Assembly (NCBI GenBank): GCA_937980205.1
Contig: CALJKW010000055.1
Span: 496,001-560,000, forward strand
DNA from: an uncultured Myxococcales bacterium
GTDB lineage: Bacteria; Myxococcota; Myxococcia; Myxococcales; Myxococcaceae
DNA length: 64,000 bases
Direction of reading: 5' to 3'
A program made the translations under genes and the position numbers. Positions within the stretch are counted from its first letter, which is position 1; every line of letters begins with the position of its first letter. Of this stretch, positions 23,751-32,074 are shown in pieces. Under the pieces are notes generated by a model. That model was not told the DNA's origin. It saw only the letters and a list, made by a program, of their open reading frames with translations, and made no database searches.

Positions 23751-26363
23751 CTACGGCTCCTTCTTCTCTTTGTCGTCCGCCTTCGGCAGCTTGCGGACCC
23801 ACTCGCGCAGCTCGGTCGCGACGTCGTGCTCCTTGCGCATGGTCAGCACCTGGTCGAGGTCGGTGGTGGCGGCCTCGAGCTCTTTCCTGATCAGGTGCAG
23901 CCGGGCGGAGAGCACGTAGGTGCGCAGGAACGTGGAGTCGCGCTTGTGCAGCTCTTCGAGCTTGCCCATCGCCTGGGCCATCAGCTCTTCCGACACGCGG
24001 GCGTTCGCGGCGTACTCGGGGATGGCGAGATCGATCCACCCGTCGGGCTGCGCGCCGTCGGCGAGCGTCTCGTAGCGCTTCGTCAGCACGAGCGCCTGAT
24101 CCGTTCCGCTGACGCCGTGGAACAGCGCCTGCGCGCGCACCGCGGCGAGCTTCGCCTGCTTCGTCGGGTCCCCCACCCGGCCGACGGCGGCGTCGAGGCC
24201 CTTGTAGGCCTCGCGCGCCTTCGTATCGAGCGCGTGGCCCTCTTCGGAGAGCGGCTTGTGCTCCTTGATGAGCTCGTCGACCTCGGTCGACAGGCGCGTG
24301 GCGAGCGTCTCCCAGTTCGCGGGGCTCTTCTCGCGGTTGTAGCGGGCGATGAGCGAGTTTTTCCGCTCGACGAGCTGCTCGATGCGGCGCACGCGCTGCT
24401 GGACGTCGTCGAGCTGCAGCGAAACGGCGGTGACGAGCGCCGCGTGGCCCTCGACGTAGTCGGGGTACGTGGTCACCAGCTGGTTGAGCTGCGTGACGGC
24501 GGCCTCCTTCGACTTGCTGTCGTCGAACCGAAGCTGCGCGAGCGCCCGCTCGACGCCCTCGACCGCCGCCGCCGGAGGCGCCCTCATCGCCATGATCTTC
24601 GGCAGGAACACCTTGACCGTCACGCCGACGGCCGCAGCGACGAGCACGAGCGCGATGAGGATCAGCGCGATGCGGTTGCGGCGCGCCACCTGCGCGCGCA
24701 GCACCGCGGCGGGGTCCGCGTCGACGGGAGCGACCGGCTGGGTGGTTCCGCTCGACGAGGTCGCGCTCTTCAAGAGGTCGGGCGCCTCGGGCGGAAGCTC
24801 GACGCCCCCGCCGCCGTCGTCGACGGCGGTCGCGTTCGGGTTGTGCACAGGGTGCTGCAGCGTGCTCGACGCGGGCCGCGCGGCGCGCTCGGAGTCGGCG
24901 TCGCCGGCGCGGCCCCCGGGCTCGAGCAGCGTGTGCACTCCGGAGGGATCGGTCGCGCGCCGCGGCGGCTGCGCGTCGGGAGGGAACGTGTCGAGGATCG
25001 ACGCGTCGTCGAGGCTCTTCTTCCCGACGTCGGTGGCCAACGGACGAGAGGGCCGCTTGCTGCCCATGACGCCACCCGAGGGCTCGGTCACCTCGGGCTG
25101 GTCGGTCATCGCGAACATCTGCGTCTTGTTCTGCCGCGCGACCGCGTCGCTGCCTCCCGGCGGAGTCGCCCCGTCGGGCTGATCGCTCATCGCGAACATC
25201 TGCGTCTTGTTCTGGCGATCTTGCGCGGGCGAGACCGCGGGGGCCTCGGGCGGAGTCAGGCCGCCCTCGCCGCGCCCCAGCGCCTCGTGCTCGCGCATCA
25301 TGCGCTCGAGATCTTCGGGCCCGATGCGCACGGTGCTCTCGGTGAGCTTCGGCGCCTTGCCCGGGCCAGGGCCGGTGACCGGCGTCGCGCCGAAGATCAT
25401 CGTGCTCGAGCTCTTCTGCGCGGCGGGCGACGGGGCCGCCGCAGGCGCCGGCTGCACCGCCGCGGGCGTGCCGAACATCATCGTCGTCGACGTCTTCTGC
25501 TGGCCGGCGGGCTGCTGCGCGGGCGGCTGCACGGCCGCGGTGCCGAACATCATCGTCGACGACGTCTTCTGCTGCGCGGGCGCCTGCGCCGGAGGAGCGC
25601 TGCCGAGGTTCGCCGGCGGCACGGCGCCGAACATCATCGTGCTCTTCGGGTTCGCCTGCGCGGGCGGAGCGCCCTCGCTGCCGGGGGCTCCGAACATCAT
25701 CGTCTTGTTGGCTGCCGCGGCCGGGGGCGCGTCGCTGCCGGACGCTCCGAACATCATCGTCTTGTTCGTGGGCTGGGCGGGAGCGGCGCCGGACGCGCCG
25801 AACATCATGGTGCGGTTGGTGGGCTGTGCTGCCGCGGCGGCCCCGGGGGCAGCCTCCGAGCCGGGAGCGCCGAACATCATCGTCTTGCTCGCCTGCTCGC
25901 GCGGCGCGCCGCCGGCGGGAGGCGGGGCACCCGCGGTGCCGGGCGCGCCGAACATCATCGTCTTGTTCGCGGCCCCGGGGCCGGCAGCCGGCGCGTCGCT
26001 GCCGGGCGCTCCGAACATCATCGTCTTGCTCGCGGCGGGGGCGCCGGGCGTGGACTCGCTGCCGGGTGCCCCGAACATCATGGTGCGGTTCGCGGGCGCG
26101 GCGCCGGCGGCATCAGCGCCGGGAGCGCCGAACATCACGGTCTTGCTGGTCTGCGGCGGGGCAGCGCCGACGCCGGGCGCGCCGAACATCTGGGTTCGAT
26201 TCGTCGCCGCCTGCGGTTCGGGGGCAGCCGCCTCGGCGGCGCCAGGGGGGCGCGCGGTGAAGACGTGTTGGCAGCGCGTGCACTGAACCGGTGCTCCCTG
26301 CGGCGGGATGAGCTTGTCATCCAGCACATAGGTGGTGGAGCACTTCTCACATGAGATCAGCAC
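23751..26363 (-). CDS. Zinc-ribbon, FG-repeat, single-pass membrane protein
   Basis: The protein has 870 residues. The N-terminal MJ0042-type zinc ribbon has Cys5, Cys8, Cys28 and Cys31. Residues about 57-325 are low complexity, with 13 copies of a [N/S]-[K/R]-T-x-M-F-G-[A/T]-like motif separated by Pro/Ala/Gly linkers. Two NKTQMFAM copies follow at about 400-430. A transmembrane helix lies at about 565-590, then a helical TPR/coiled-coil domain to the end. The start is the GTG at 26363, immediately before LISCEKC. The repeated Thr residues could be Ser/Thr-kinase sites read by FHA proteins; that is inference. It is downstream of comEA, 34 bases away. Confidence 0.8.
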   Translation of the reverse strand: MLISCEKCSTTYVLDDKLIPPQGAPVQCTRCQHVFTARPPGAAEAAAPEPQAATNRTQMFGAPGVGAAPPQTSKTVMFGAPGADAAGAAPANRTMMFGAPGSESTPGAPAASKTMMFGAPGSDAPAAGPGAANKTMMFGAPGTAGAPPPAGGAPREQASKTMMFGAPGSEAAPGAAAAAQPTNRTMMFGASGAAPAQPTNKTMMFGASGSDAPPAAAANKTMMFGAPGSEGAPPAQANPKSTMMFGAVPPANLGSAPPAQAPAQQKTSSTMMFGTAAVQPPAQQPAGQQKTSTTMMFGTPAAVQPAPAAAPSPAAQKSSSTMIFGATPVTGPGPGKAPKLTESTVRIGPEDLERMMREHEALGRGEGGLTPPEAPAVSPAQDRQNKTQMFAMSDQPDGATPPGGSDAVARQNKTQMFAMTDQPEVTEPSGGVMGSKRPSRPLATDVGKKSLDDASILDTFPPDAQPPRRATDPSGVHTLLEPGGRAGDADSERAARPASSTLQHPVHNPNATAVDDGGGGVELPPEAPDLLKSATSSSGTTQPVAPVDADPAAVLRAQVARRNRIALILIALVLVAAAVGVTVKVFLPKIMAMRAPPAAAVEGVERALAQLRFDDSKSKEAAVTQLNQLVTTYPDYVEGHAALVTAVSLQLDDVQQRVRRIEQLVERKNSLIARYNREKSPANWETLATRLSTEVDELIKEHKPLSEEGHALDTKAREAYKGLDAAVGRVGDPTKQAKLAAVRAQALFHGVSGTDQALVLTKRYETLADGAQPDGWIDLAIPEYAANARVSEELMAQAMGKLEELHKRDSTFLRTYVLSARLHLIRKELEAATTDLDQVLTMRKEHDVATELREWVRKLPKADDKEKKEP
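25390..26200. repeat. Coding repeat array (FG motifs)
   Basis: This is an irregular array of 13 units, each marked on the plus strand by a CGAACATCATCGTC-like core (complement of codons for T-M-M-F-G). Spacing ranges from about 50 to 85 bases. Core codons are nearly identical between copies while the linkers vary, which points to repeat expansion by duplication with selection on the motif. Confidence 0.8.
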
Positions 26364-26397
26364 CCTCGGGCTTATATCAGGGCGGTCCCAAGGTGAC

Positions 26398-26781
26398 CTA
26401 TCTGATCTCGGCTGCTGCCTTGAGCTGATCCAGACGCGTATCGCCGACACCCGAGACGCGATCGACCTCGTCCCAGCTCTTGAAACCGCCGAGCCGCGCG
26501 CGCTCGTCGACGAGCGCCTTCGCGAGCTTGGGGCCGACACCGGGAATGACCGCGAGCTCCTCTTCGCTCGCGCGGTTGAGGTCGAGCTTGCCGCCGGCGG
26601 TGAGCACCTGGGCGGCGGCGAGCGGCCGGCCGGGGCCGCAGCGCGCGACGCCGGCGTCGTCGAGGTGGACCTCACCGGGCGGGCACTCGAGCGTGCCGTC
26701 CGTGCTGGGCCAACGCAGCGCGAAGGCGAGCCCTGCGCCGGCGACGGCGGCGAGCAGCAGCGCGACGCCCGCGCGCCTCAC
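26398..26781 (-). CDS. ComEA-like helix-hairpin-helix protein
   Basis: This 127-residue protein has an N-terminal transmembrane or signal segment (about 4-22), a short linker with two cysteines, and a C-terminal ComEA-type double helix-hairpin-helix (LDLNRASEEELAVIPGVGPKLAKAL, then SWDEVDRVSGVG) at about 65-125. ComEA proteins bind incoming DNA in the periplasm during natural transformation. The GTG start overlaps the lysC stop (GTGA). No comEC is in the window. Confidence 0.85.
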   Translation of the reverse strand: MRRAGVALLLAAVAGAGLAFALRWPSTDGTLECPPGEVHLDDAGVARCGPGRPLAAAQVLTAGGKLDLNRASEEELAVIPGVGPKLAKALVDERARLGGFKSWDEVDRVSGVGDTRLDQLKAAAEIR

Positions 26782-28013
26782 TTCTTCTTGTACGTGGCCT
26801 TCGAGTCGAGCCCGAACGCGGTGTGCAGCGAGCGCACCGCGAGCTCGGCGTACTTCGCGTCGATGAGCGCGGACACGCGAATCTCCGAGGTGGAGATCGC
26901 CTGCAGGTTGATGCCCTCTTTCGCGAGCACCTGGAACATGCGCGACGCGACGCCCGAGTGGTTGCGCATGCCGACGCCGACGATCGAGATCTTCGCGATG
27001 TCTCCGCTGGTCTCGACGCTGTCGCAGTGCAGCGACTTCGCGACCTTCTTCACCACGTCGGTGGCCTTGATGAGGTCCGCCTTGCCGACGGTGAACGTGA
27101 GGTCGGTCTTCCCCTCGCGCGGCGGGTTCTGGACGATGAGGTCGACGACGATGGCCTTCTCGTCGAGGGCGCCGAAGATCTTCGACGCGATGCCCGGCGC
27201 ATCGGGGATGCCCAGCAGCGAGATCTTCGCCTCGTGGCGATCGAGTGCGATGCCACTGACCACGACGTCTTCCATGCTCTCGTCCTCCTCACAGACCAGC
27301 GTGCCGGGGTCGTCGGTGAACGACGACTTCACCCACAGCGGCACCTTGTAGTTCATGGCCAGCTCGACGCTGCGGATCTGCAGCACCTTCCCGCCCAGCG
27401 AGGCGAGCTCGAGCATCTCTTCGTAGCTGATCTTGTCGAGCTTCTTCGCGGCCGGGCAGATGCGCGGGTCGGTCGTATAGACGCCGTCGACGTCGGTGTA
27501 GATCTCGCAGGCGTCAGCCTCGAGCGCCGCCGCGATCGCGACGGCCGTCGTGTCCGAGCCGCCGCGACCGAGCGTGGTGATGTTGCCCTCTTCGTCGACG
27601 CCCTGGAAGCCGGCGATGACGGCGATGTTCTTCCCCTTGAGCGCCTTGAAGAGGTTCTTCGCGTCGATGCTCTTGATGCGCGCCTTGGAGAACGTGCTGT
27701 CGGTGGTGATGCGGCACTGATCGCCGAGGAAGCTCTTCGCCTTGCCGCCCTCGGCCTGAATGCAGAGCGCGACGAGGCCGATGGAGACCTGCTCTCCGGT
27801 GGCGACGACGACGTCGACCTCGCGCTCGTCGGGGCGATCGGTGATCTGCTTCACCAGATCGAGCAGCCGGTTCGTCTCGCCCGACATCGCGGAGACGACC
27901 ACCGCGACGTCGTGGCCCTGCTTCTGCGTCGCCAGCACGCGCTTCGCGACGGCTTTCATTCGCTCGATGCTGCCGACGGACGTGCCGCCGTACTTCTGGA
28001 CGATGAGTGCCAT
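26778..28013 (-). CDS. lysC: Aspartate kinase
   Basis: This 411-residue enzyme phosphorylates aspartate, the first step of the lysine, threonine and methionine pathway. It has the N-terminal KYGGTSVGS motif, the GRGGSDTTA substrate/ATP motif (about 147-155) and the YTDVDGVYTTDPR motif. Two C-terminal ACT domains (about 265-411) bind the allosteric amino acid. Length matches monofunctional bacterial LysC. It begins at the ATG at 28013. It heads an operon with comEA and the FG-repeat protein, an arrangement with no obvious metabolic logic. Confidence 0.95.
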   Translation of the reverse strand: MALIVQKYGGTSVGSIERMKAVAKRVLATQKQGHDVAVVVSAMSGETNRLLDLVKQITDRPDEREVDVVVATGEQVSIGLVALCIQAEGGKAKSFLGDQCRITTDSTFSKARIKSIDAKNLFKALKGKNIAVIAGFQGVDEEGNITTLGRGGSDTTAVAIAAALEADACEIYTDVDGVYTTDPRICPAAKKLDKISYEEMLELASLGGKVLQIRSVELAMNYKVPLWVKSSFTDDPGTLVCEEDESMEDVVVSGIALDRHEAKISLLGIPDAPGIASKIFGALDEKAIVVDLIVQNPPREGKTDLTFTVGKADLIKATDVVKKVAKSLHCDSVETSGDIAKISIVGVGMRNHSGVASRMFQVLAKEGINLQAISTSEIRVSALIDAKYAELAVRSLHTAFGLDSKATYKKK

Positions 28014-28061
28014 GGGTGAAAAAGCGGCGCGCGCTATAGAGCACGCCGCTCGGCGAATCCA

Positions 28062-28277
28062 TCACTTCTTGTCGGCGGCGAGCCTCTCGAGCGCTGCGCG
28101 TGCTTCGGTGAGCTTCTCGAAGGCGACCGCGAGCCGGTGGCTGATGATGCTCTTGTCGGCGCGGGCGGCGACCGAGATCTCCTTGAGCGCGGCCTCGACC
28201 TCGGTCTGCGCCACGGCGAGGGCGCCGGTCGCGTCGGCGATGCGTTGCTGGTGGTGCTGTGTCAGTTCGTCACTCAA
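28062..28277 (-). CDS. Small coiled-coil hypothetical protein
   Basis: This protein of about 71 residues is all helix, Ala/Glu/Lys-rich with heptad-like spacing. Starting at TTG 28277 it reads MSDELTQHHQQ; a GTG at 28295 adds six residues. Neither has a clear ribosome binding site. It is upstream of lysC on the same strand, 48 bases away, and divergent from hutH. Function unknown. Confidence 0.5.
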   Translation of the reverse strand: MSDELTQHHQQRIADATGALAVAQTEVEAALKEISVAARADKSIISHRLAVAFEKLTEARAALERLAADKK

Positions 28278-28327
28278 GGGCGATGGGCGTAGCACGGCGC
28301 CGCGGCAAAGCGATAGACAAGGCGCCG

Positions 28328-29851
28328 ATGAATCGCATCGATCTCGACGGCAACACCCTGACCCTCGACGCCATCAACCTCGTCGCGCGCGGCGCGGCCG
28401 AGGTGCGGCTCACGACCGAGGCGGCCGCCCGCGTCGACAAGGCCCGCGCGCTCGTCGAGAAGATCGCCGCCGGAGACGAGCCGTCGTACGGCATCAACAC
28501 CGGCTTCGGCACGCTCGCCGAGGTCCGCATCGACAAGAAAGATCTGCGCGAGCTGCAGCGGAACCTGATCCTCTCGCACGCGGCCGGCGTGGGAGCTCCG
28601 CTGCCGATCCCCGAGGCGCGCGTGCTGTTGCTGCTGCGCTGCAACGTGCTCGCGAAGGGGTTCTCGGGGATCCGGCGATCGACGCTGCAGCTCGCGCTCG
28701 ACATGCTCAACCGCGGCGTGGTGCCGGTGGTGCCCGAGCGCGGCAGCGTGGGCGCTTCCGGAGACCTCGCTCCGCTCGCCCACCTCGCGCTCGTGTTCAT
28801 CGGCGAGGGCGAGGCCTTCTTCGACGGTGCCCGCCTGCCCGGTGCGGTGGCGCTCGAGCGGGCGGGGCTGAAGCCCATCGAGCTCGAGGCGAAGGAGGGG
28901 CTCACGCTCGTCAACGGCACCCAGGCGATGTGCGCCGTCGGCGTGCCGGCCTTGCTCAAGGCCGAGGCGCTCGCCGAGCTCTACGACGTCGCCGGCGCGA
29001 TGACGCTCGAGGGCCTGCTCGGCTCGCACAAGCCCTTTGCGCCGCACATTCAAGACGTGCGCGCCCATGCGGGCCAGCGCGCGTGCGCAGAGAACCTGCG
29101 GAAGCTGCTTCGCGGCTCCGAGCTCGTCGACACGCACGTGAACTGCGCGAAGGTGCAGGACCCCTACTCGCTGCGCTGCATGCCCCAGGTCCACGGAGCC
29201 GCCCGCGACGGCATGGCCTTCGCCCGGCGCACGCTGGAGATCGAGGTGAACTCCGGCACCGACAACCCGCTCGTCTTCGCGGACACGGCAGAGATCGTCA
29301 GCGGCGGCAACTTCCACGGCCAGCCGGTGTCGCTCGCGCTCGACGTGCTCGCGATGTCGGCGACGCAGCTGATGTCGATCAGCGAGCGGCGCGTCGAGCA
29401 GCTGGTGAACCCGTCGCTCTCCGGGCTGCCGCCGTTCCTGGCGCGGAACCCGGGGTTGAACAGCGGCTTCATGATCGCGCAGGTGACCGCGGCGGCGCTG
29501 GTCGCCGAGTCGCGGATCCTCTCGCACCCTGCCTCGGTCGATTCGATTCCGTCGTCCGCCGGCCGGGAAGATCACGTGTCGATGGGCATGACGGCGGCGC
29601 TGAAGGCGCGCACGGTGATGGAGCACGCGACGCACTGCCTCGCGATCGAGCTGCTCGTCGCCGCGGCGGCGCTCGACTTCCGCAACCCGGTGAAGCCGGG
29701 GCGCGGCGCGCTGGCGGCGTACCAGGCGGTGCGCGCGCTGGTGCCTCCGCTCGACCGGGACCGCGAGCTGCACCGCGACATCGCGACGGTGACGGCGCTC
29801 ATCGAGTCGGGCGAGCTGCTCGCGGCGGTGCGGAAGGCGACCGCTTCGTGA
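28328..29851 (+). CDS. hutH: Histidine ammonia-lyase
   Basis: This 507-residue enzyme deaminates histidine to urocanate. The GSVGASGDLAPLAH segment holds the Ala-Ser-Gly that forms the MIO electrophile. The NTGFGTLA loop carries the catalytic Tyr region, and LSHAAGVG contains the Ser-His pair typical of histidine-specific lyases rather than the PAL/TAL type. The VHGAARDG and MTAALKAR segments also match. The ATG at 28328 gives the family start. No hutU, hutI or hutG is present in the window, so the rest of histidine degradation is elsewhere, or urocanate is used otherwise. Confidence 0.94.
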   Translation: MNRIDLDGNTLTLDAINLVARGAAEVRLTTEAAARVDKARALVEKIAAGDEPSYGINTGFGTLAEVRIDKKDLRELQRNLILSHAAGVGAPLPIPEARVLLLLRCNVLAKGFSGIRRSTLQLALDMLNRGVVPVVPERGSVGASGDLAPLAHLALVFIGEGEAFFDGARLPGAVALERAGLKPIELEAKEGLTLVNGTQAMCAVGVPALLKAEALAELYDVAGAMTLEGLLGSHKPFAPHIQDVRAHAGQRACAENLRKLLRGSELVDTHVNCAKVQDPYSLRCMPQVHGAARDGMAFARRTLEIEVNSGTDNPLVFADTAEIVSGGNFHGQPVSLALDVLAMSATQLMSISERRVEQLVNPSLSGLPPFLARNPGLNSGFMIAQVTAAALVAESRILSHPASVDSIPSSAGREDHVSMGMTAALKARTVMEHATHCLAIELLVAAAALDFRNPVKPGRGALAAYQAVRALVPPLDRDRELHRDIATVTALIESGELLAAVRKATAS

Positions 29852-30645
29852 CGCTGCAGGAGACCCTGCTCGCCTACAGCCGGAAGGAAGCGACGAAGGA
29901 TCACGTCCTGCGTGCGCTGTGCGAGCACGGCGACTGGGTGGCGCCGGCGGCGTTCGCGCACGTCGCGACGAAGCTGGACACGTTCGAGCGCGTCTCGATC
30001 TACGGGACCGAGTCGCGCGTCGCGGCGCACAAGCTGTACCTGTTCACCGATCGCGCCGCGGCCGATGCGGCGGCGGCGAAGGTGCAGCTGGGGCCGTACG
30101 TGATGCCGGTGCACGGCGCGCGGCTGTTCGCGGCGCTGCCCGGCGGCTTCAGCGAGCTGCACGTGAACCCGGCTTCACCGCAGGAGCAGTGCTGGTTCAT
30201 GGGCGGCGAGGCGCTCGCGCTCGGCGCGCTGTGGGGCCAGGCCGTCGACGTCGAGCGCGTGATGACCGGCAAGGCGGAGGGCAACCTGCTCGAGCTCTTG
30301 CTCTCGTTTCAGGGCTTCACCACGTTCTCGACGCAGACCGGCGCCATCGCGACGGCGGTCGGCGCTGCGGGGCTGAAGAACCCGGCGATGGTGTTCACCG
30401 CGCCCGACTGCGCCGACAAGGTGCTCGCGTCGCTCGGCGAGCGGGGCAAGACGTTGAAGCGCGTCGTGTCGAGCGGCGAGCAGCTGTTCTCCGCGTTCCC
30501 CCGCCTCGGCGTCGACGGCCTGCTGTTCAACCCGATGGGGCCCGGGCCCGCGAAGGTGCTGAACGAGGAGATCTGCCGGCAGATCGTGGCGGCGGTGGGA
30601 GACCGCGCCGAGCTGCGACGGCTCGAGGCGCAGGTGAAGGAGTGA
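29848..30645 (+). CDS. Hypothetical protein, possibly SseB-like
   Basis: This 265-residue protein begins at a GTG overlapping the hutH stop (GTGA). Two alpha/beta halves are visible. LYLFTDRAAADAAA resembles the first strand-helix of SseB-type domains, and GVDGLLFNPMGPGP resembles their typical end. The match is weak. No signal peptide or transmembrane segment. Coupling to hutH suggests co-expression rather than a known shared pathway. Confidence 0.65.
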   Translation: MTLQETLLAYSRKEATKDHVLRALCEHGDWVAPAAFAHVATKLDTFERVSIYGTESRVAAHKLYLFTDRAAADAAAAKVQLGPYVMPVHGARLFAALPGGFSELHVNPASPQEQCWFMGGEALALGALWGQAVDVERVMTGKAEGNLLELLLSFQGFTTFSTQTGAIATAVGAAGLKNPAMVFTAPDCADKVLASLGERGKTLKRVVSSGEQLFSAFPRLGVDGLLFNPMGPGPAKVLNEEICRQIVAAVGDRAELRRLEAQVKE

Positions 30646-30905
30646 GGCTCGGGCTCGCGCTGCTGGCGCTGGCCGCGTGCAGCGCTCCGCCCGACGACCG
30701 GTGCATCGGCCAGGCGACCCCGGTCGTGGTGCGGGTCGATGCCGGCGTGCCGCAGGACGGCGGGTTCCTCGAGGCCGGCTTCTGCGATCGCGCGTGCCGC
30801 GACGTGAAGTACCTGTGTGACGGGCTGTGCACGTCGTACACGAACGGGTGCGATGCCGCGGGGAGCGACTCGGTGCGCTGCGTGGGAAGCTGCGTGGCTC
30901 CGTAG
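30642..30905 (+). CDS. Small Cys-rich lipoprotein
   Basis: This 87-residue protein starts at a GTG overlapping the previous stop (GTGA). The signal peptide is LGLALLALAAC with the lipidated Cys near residue 13. The mature part has eight or nine cysteines (DDRC, GFCDRAC, YLCDGLC, NGCD, VRCVGSC), suggesting a small disulphide-rich surface domain. A DAG motif links it to other lipoproteins here. It is the third gene of the hutH operon. Confidence 0.65.
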   Translation: MRLGLALLALAACSAPPDDRCIGQATPVVVRVDAGVPQDGGFLEAGFCDRACRDVKYLCDGLCTSYTNGCDAAGSDSVRCVGSCVAP

Positions 30906-31043
30906 ATGCGCCGCCGAGAGCCGACCGGAATCACGAAGCCGTGCACCCTGAGCAGCGCGGCCGCGCAGCGGACCGCGCGTCGTCGAATGGGTCCGGGCGC
31001 CGCAAGTATTGCCTTCGAGAAGACTCTGCCCAGATCGCCCGAA

Positions 31044-31090
31044 CCCTTCGACTGCGCCGCGGCGCTTCGCGGCCGCGGCTCCGCTCAGGG
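31044..31090. repeat. REP-like element, family A (single copy)
   Basis: CCCTTCGACTGCGCCGC and CTCCGCTCAGGG flank a perfect GCCGCGGC stem. The arms match the copy at 4269-4308, while the stem differs in sequence, so the structure is conserved rather than the bases. The right arm contains the stop codon of the 2-hydroxyacid dehydrogenase gene. The rest of the gap 30906-31043 shows nothing I can name. Confidence 0.7.
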
Positions 31091-32023
31091 AGCCCGGCCT
31101 CTTGTGTCGTTCACCACGTGTGGCGGCCGCTCGCCGCGCAGCACCGCGAGCAGGTTGTCCGCCGCGAGGTTCGCCATCTTCAGCCGCGTCTCCACCGTCG
31201 CGCTCCCGAGGTGCGGAGCCAGCACCACGTTCGGCAACCGAAGCAGCTCGTCGTCCGCGCGCGGCGGCTCGGGGTCCATCACGTCGAGGCCGGCGAACGC
31301 CGGCTTCCCCGCTTTGAGCGCCTCGACGAGCGCGCGCTGATCGATGACTCCGCCGCGCGCGGTGTTCACCAGGATGCTGCCGGGCTTCATCGCCGCGAAG
31401 TCGTCGCGCGAGAGGAAGTGCTTCGTGTCCGCGCTCAGCGGCAGGTGCACGGAGACGACATCCGACGCGGCCAGCACGGCCCGCTTGTCGTCGCCGCGGC
31501 GAAACGGCAGCACCTTCATCCCGAACGCCTCGGCGCGACGGGCCACCGCCTGCCCGATCTTCCCGAAGCCGAAGACGCCGAGCGTCGCGCCGTTCAGCTC
31601 CTTGCCCAGCATGAAGCCCGGGTGCCACGTCTTCCACGCGCCGCTGCGCACGTAGCCGTCCCCTTCGACGACCCGGCGCGCCGCCGCGAGCAGCAGCGCG
31701 AACGCCTGGTCGGCCGTCGCCTCGGTGAGCACGCCGGGCGTGTGGCCGACGGGAATGCCGCGGGCCGTGCACGCAGCGACGTCGATGTTGTCGACGCCCA
31801 CGGCCATGTTGCTCACGACCCGCAACCGCGGCGCGGCCGCGAGGAATTCGGCGTCGACGCGCTCGGTGAGCAGCGTGAGGACTCCGTCGCAGTCGCGCAC
31901 CGCGTCGAGCAGCGCCGCGCGCGAGGGCGGCTCGTCGGGGCCGACGGTCAGCTCGCACGACGCCGCCAGGCGATCGAGCACCTCCTGCTGAATGCGCCGC
32001 GTGACGTGAACCTTCATCGCCAT
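31085..32023 (-). CDS. D-2-hydroxyacid dehydrogenase (glyoxylate/hydroxypyruvate reductase type)
   Basis: This 312-residue NAD(P)-dependent oxidoreductase interconverts a 2-keto acid and its D-2-hydroxy acid. It has the Rossmann motif GVFGFGKIGQAVARR, the catalytic Arg in NTARGGVID, the acidic partner in DVMDPEPP and the catalytic His in APHLGSATVET. Its length and sequence style fit glyoxylate/hydroxypyruvate reductases (GhrB/GyaR-like). The substrate cannot be fixed by eye. It is divergent from the giant TPR gene, 51 bases away. Confidence 0.9.
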   Translation of the reverse strand: MAMKVHVTRRIQQEVLDRLAASCELTVGPDEPPSRAALLDAVRDCDGVLTLLTERVDAEFLAAAPRLRVVSNMAVGVDNIDVAACTARGIPVGHTPGVLTEATADQAFALLLAAARRVVEGDGYVRSGAWKTWHPGFMLGKELNGATLGVFGFGKIGQAVARRAEAFGMKVLPFRRGDDKRAVLAASDVVSVHLPLSADTKHFLSRDDFAAMKPGSILVNTARGGVIDQRALVEALKAGKPAFAGLDVMDPEPPRADDELLRLPNVVLAPHLGSATVETRLKMANLAADNLLAVLRGERPPHVVNDTRGRAP

Positions 32024-32074
32024 ACCTCTCTCTACTCTTTGGGGGCCTGTTTCTGCGTGCTACGAACTCGCACC

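Noticed and set aside
25390..26200. CRISPR array
   Set aside because: The repeated cores are short, spacing is irregular, and the array is in frame within a coding sequence with conserved protein motif.
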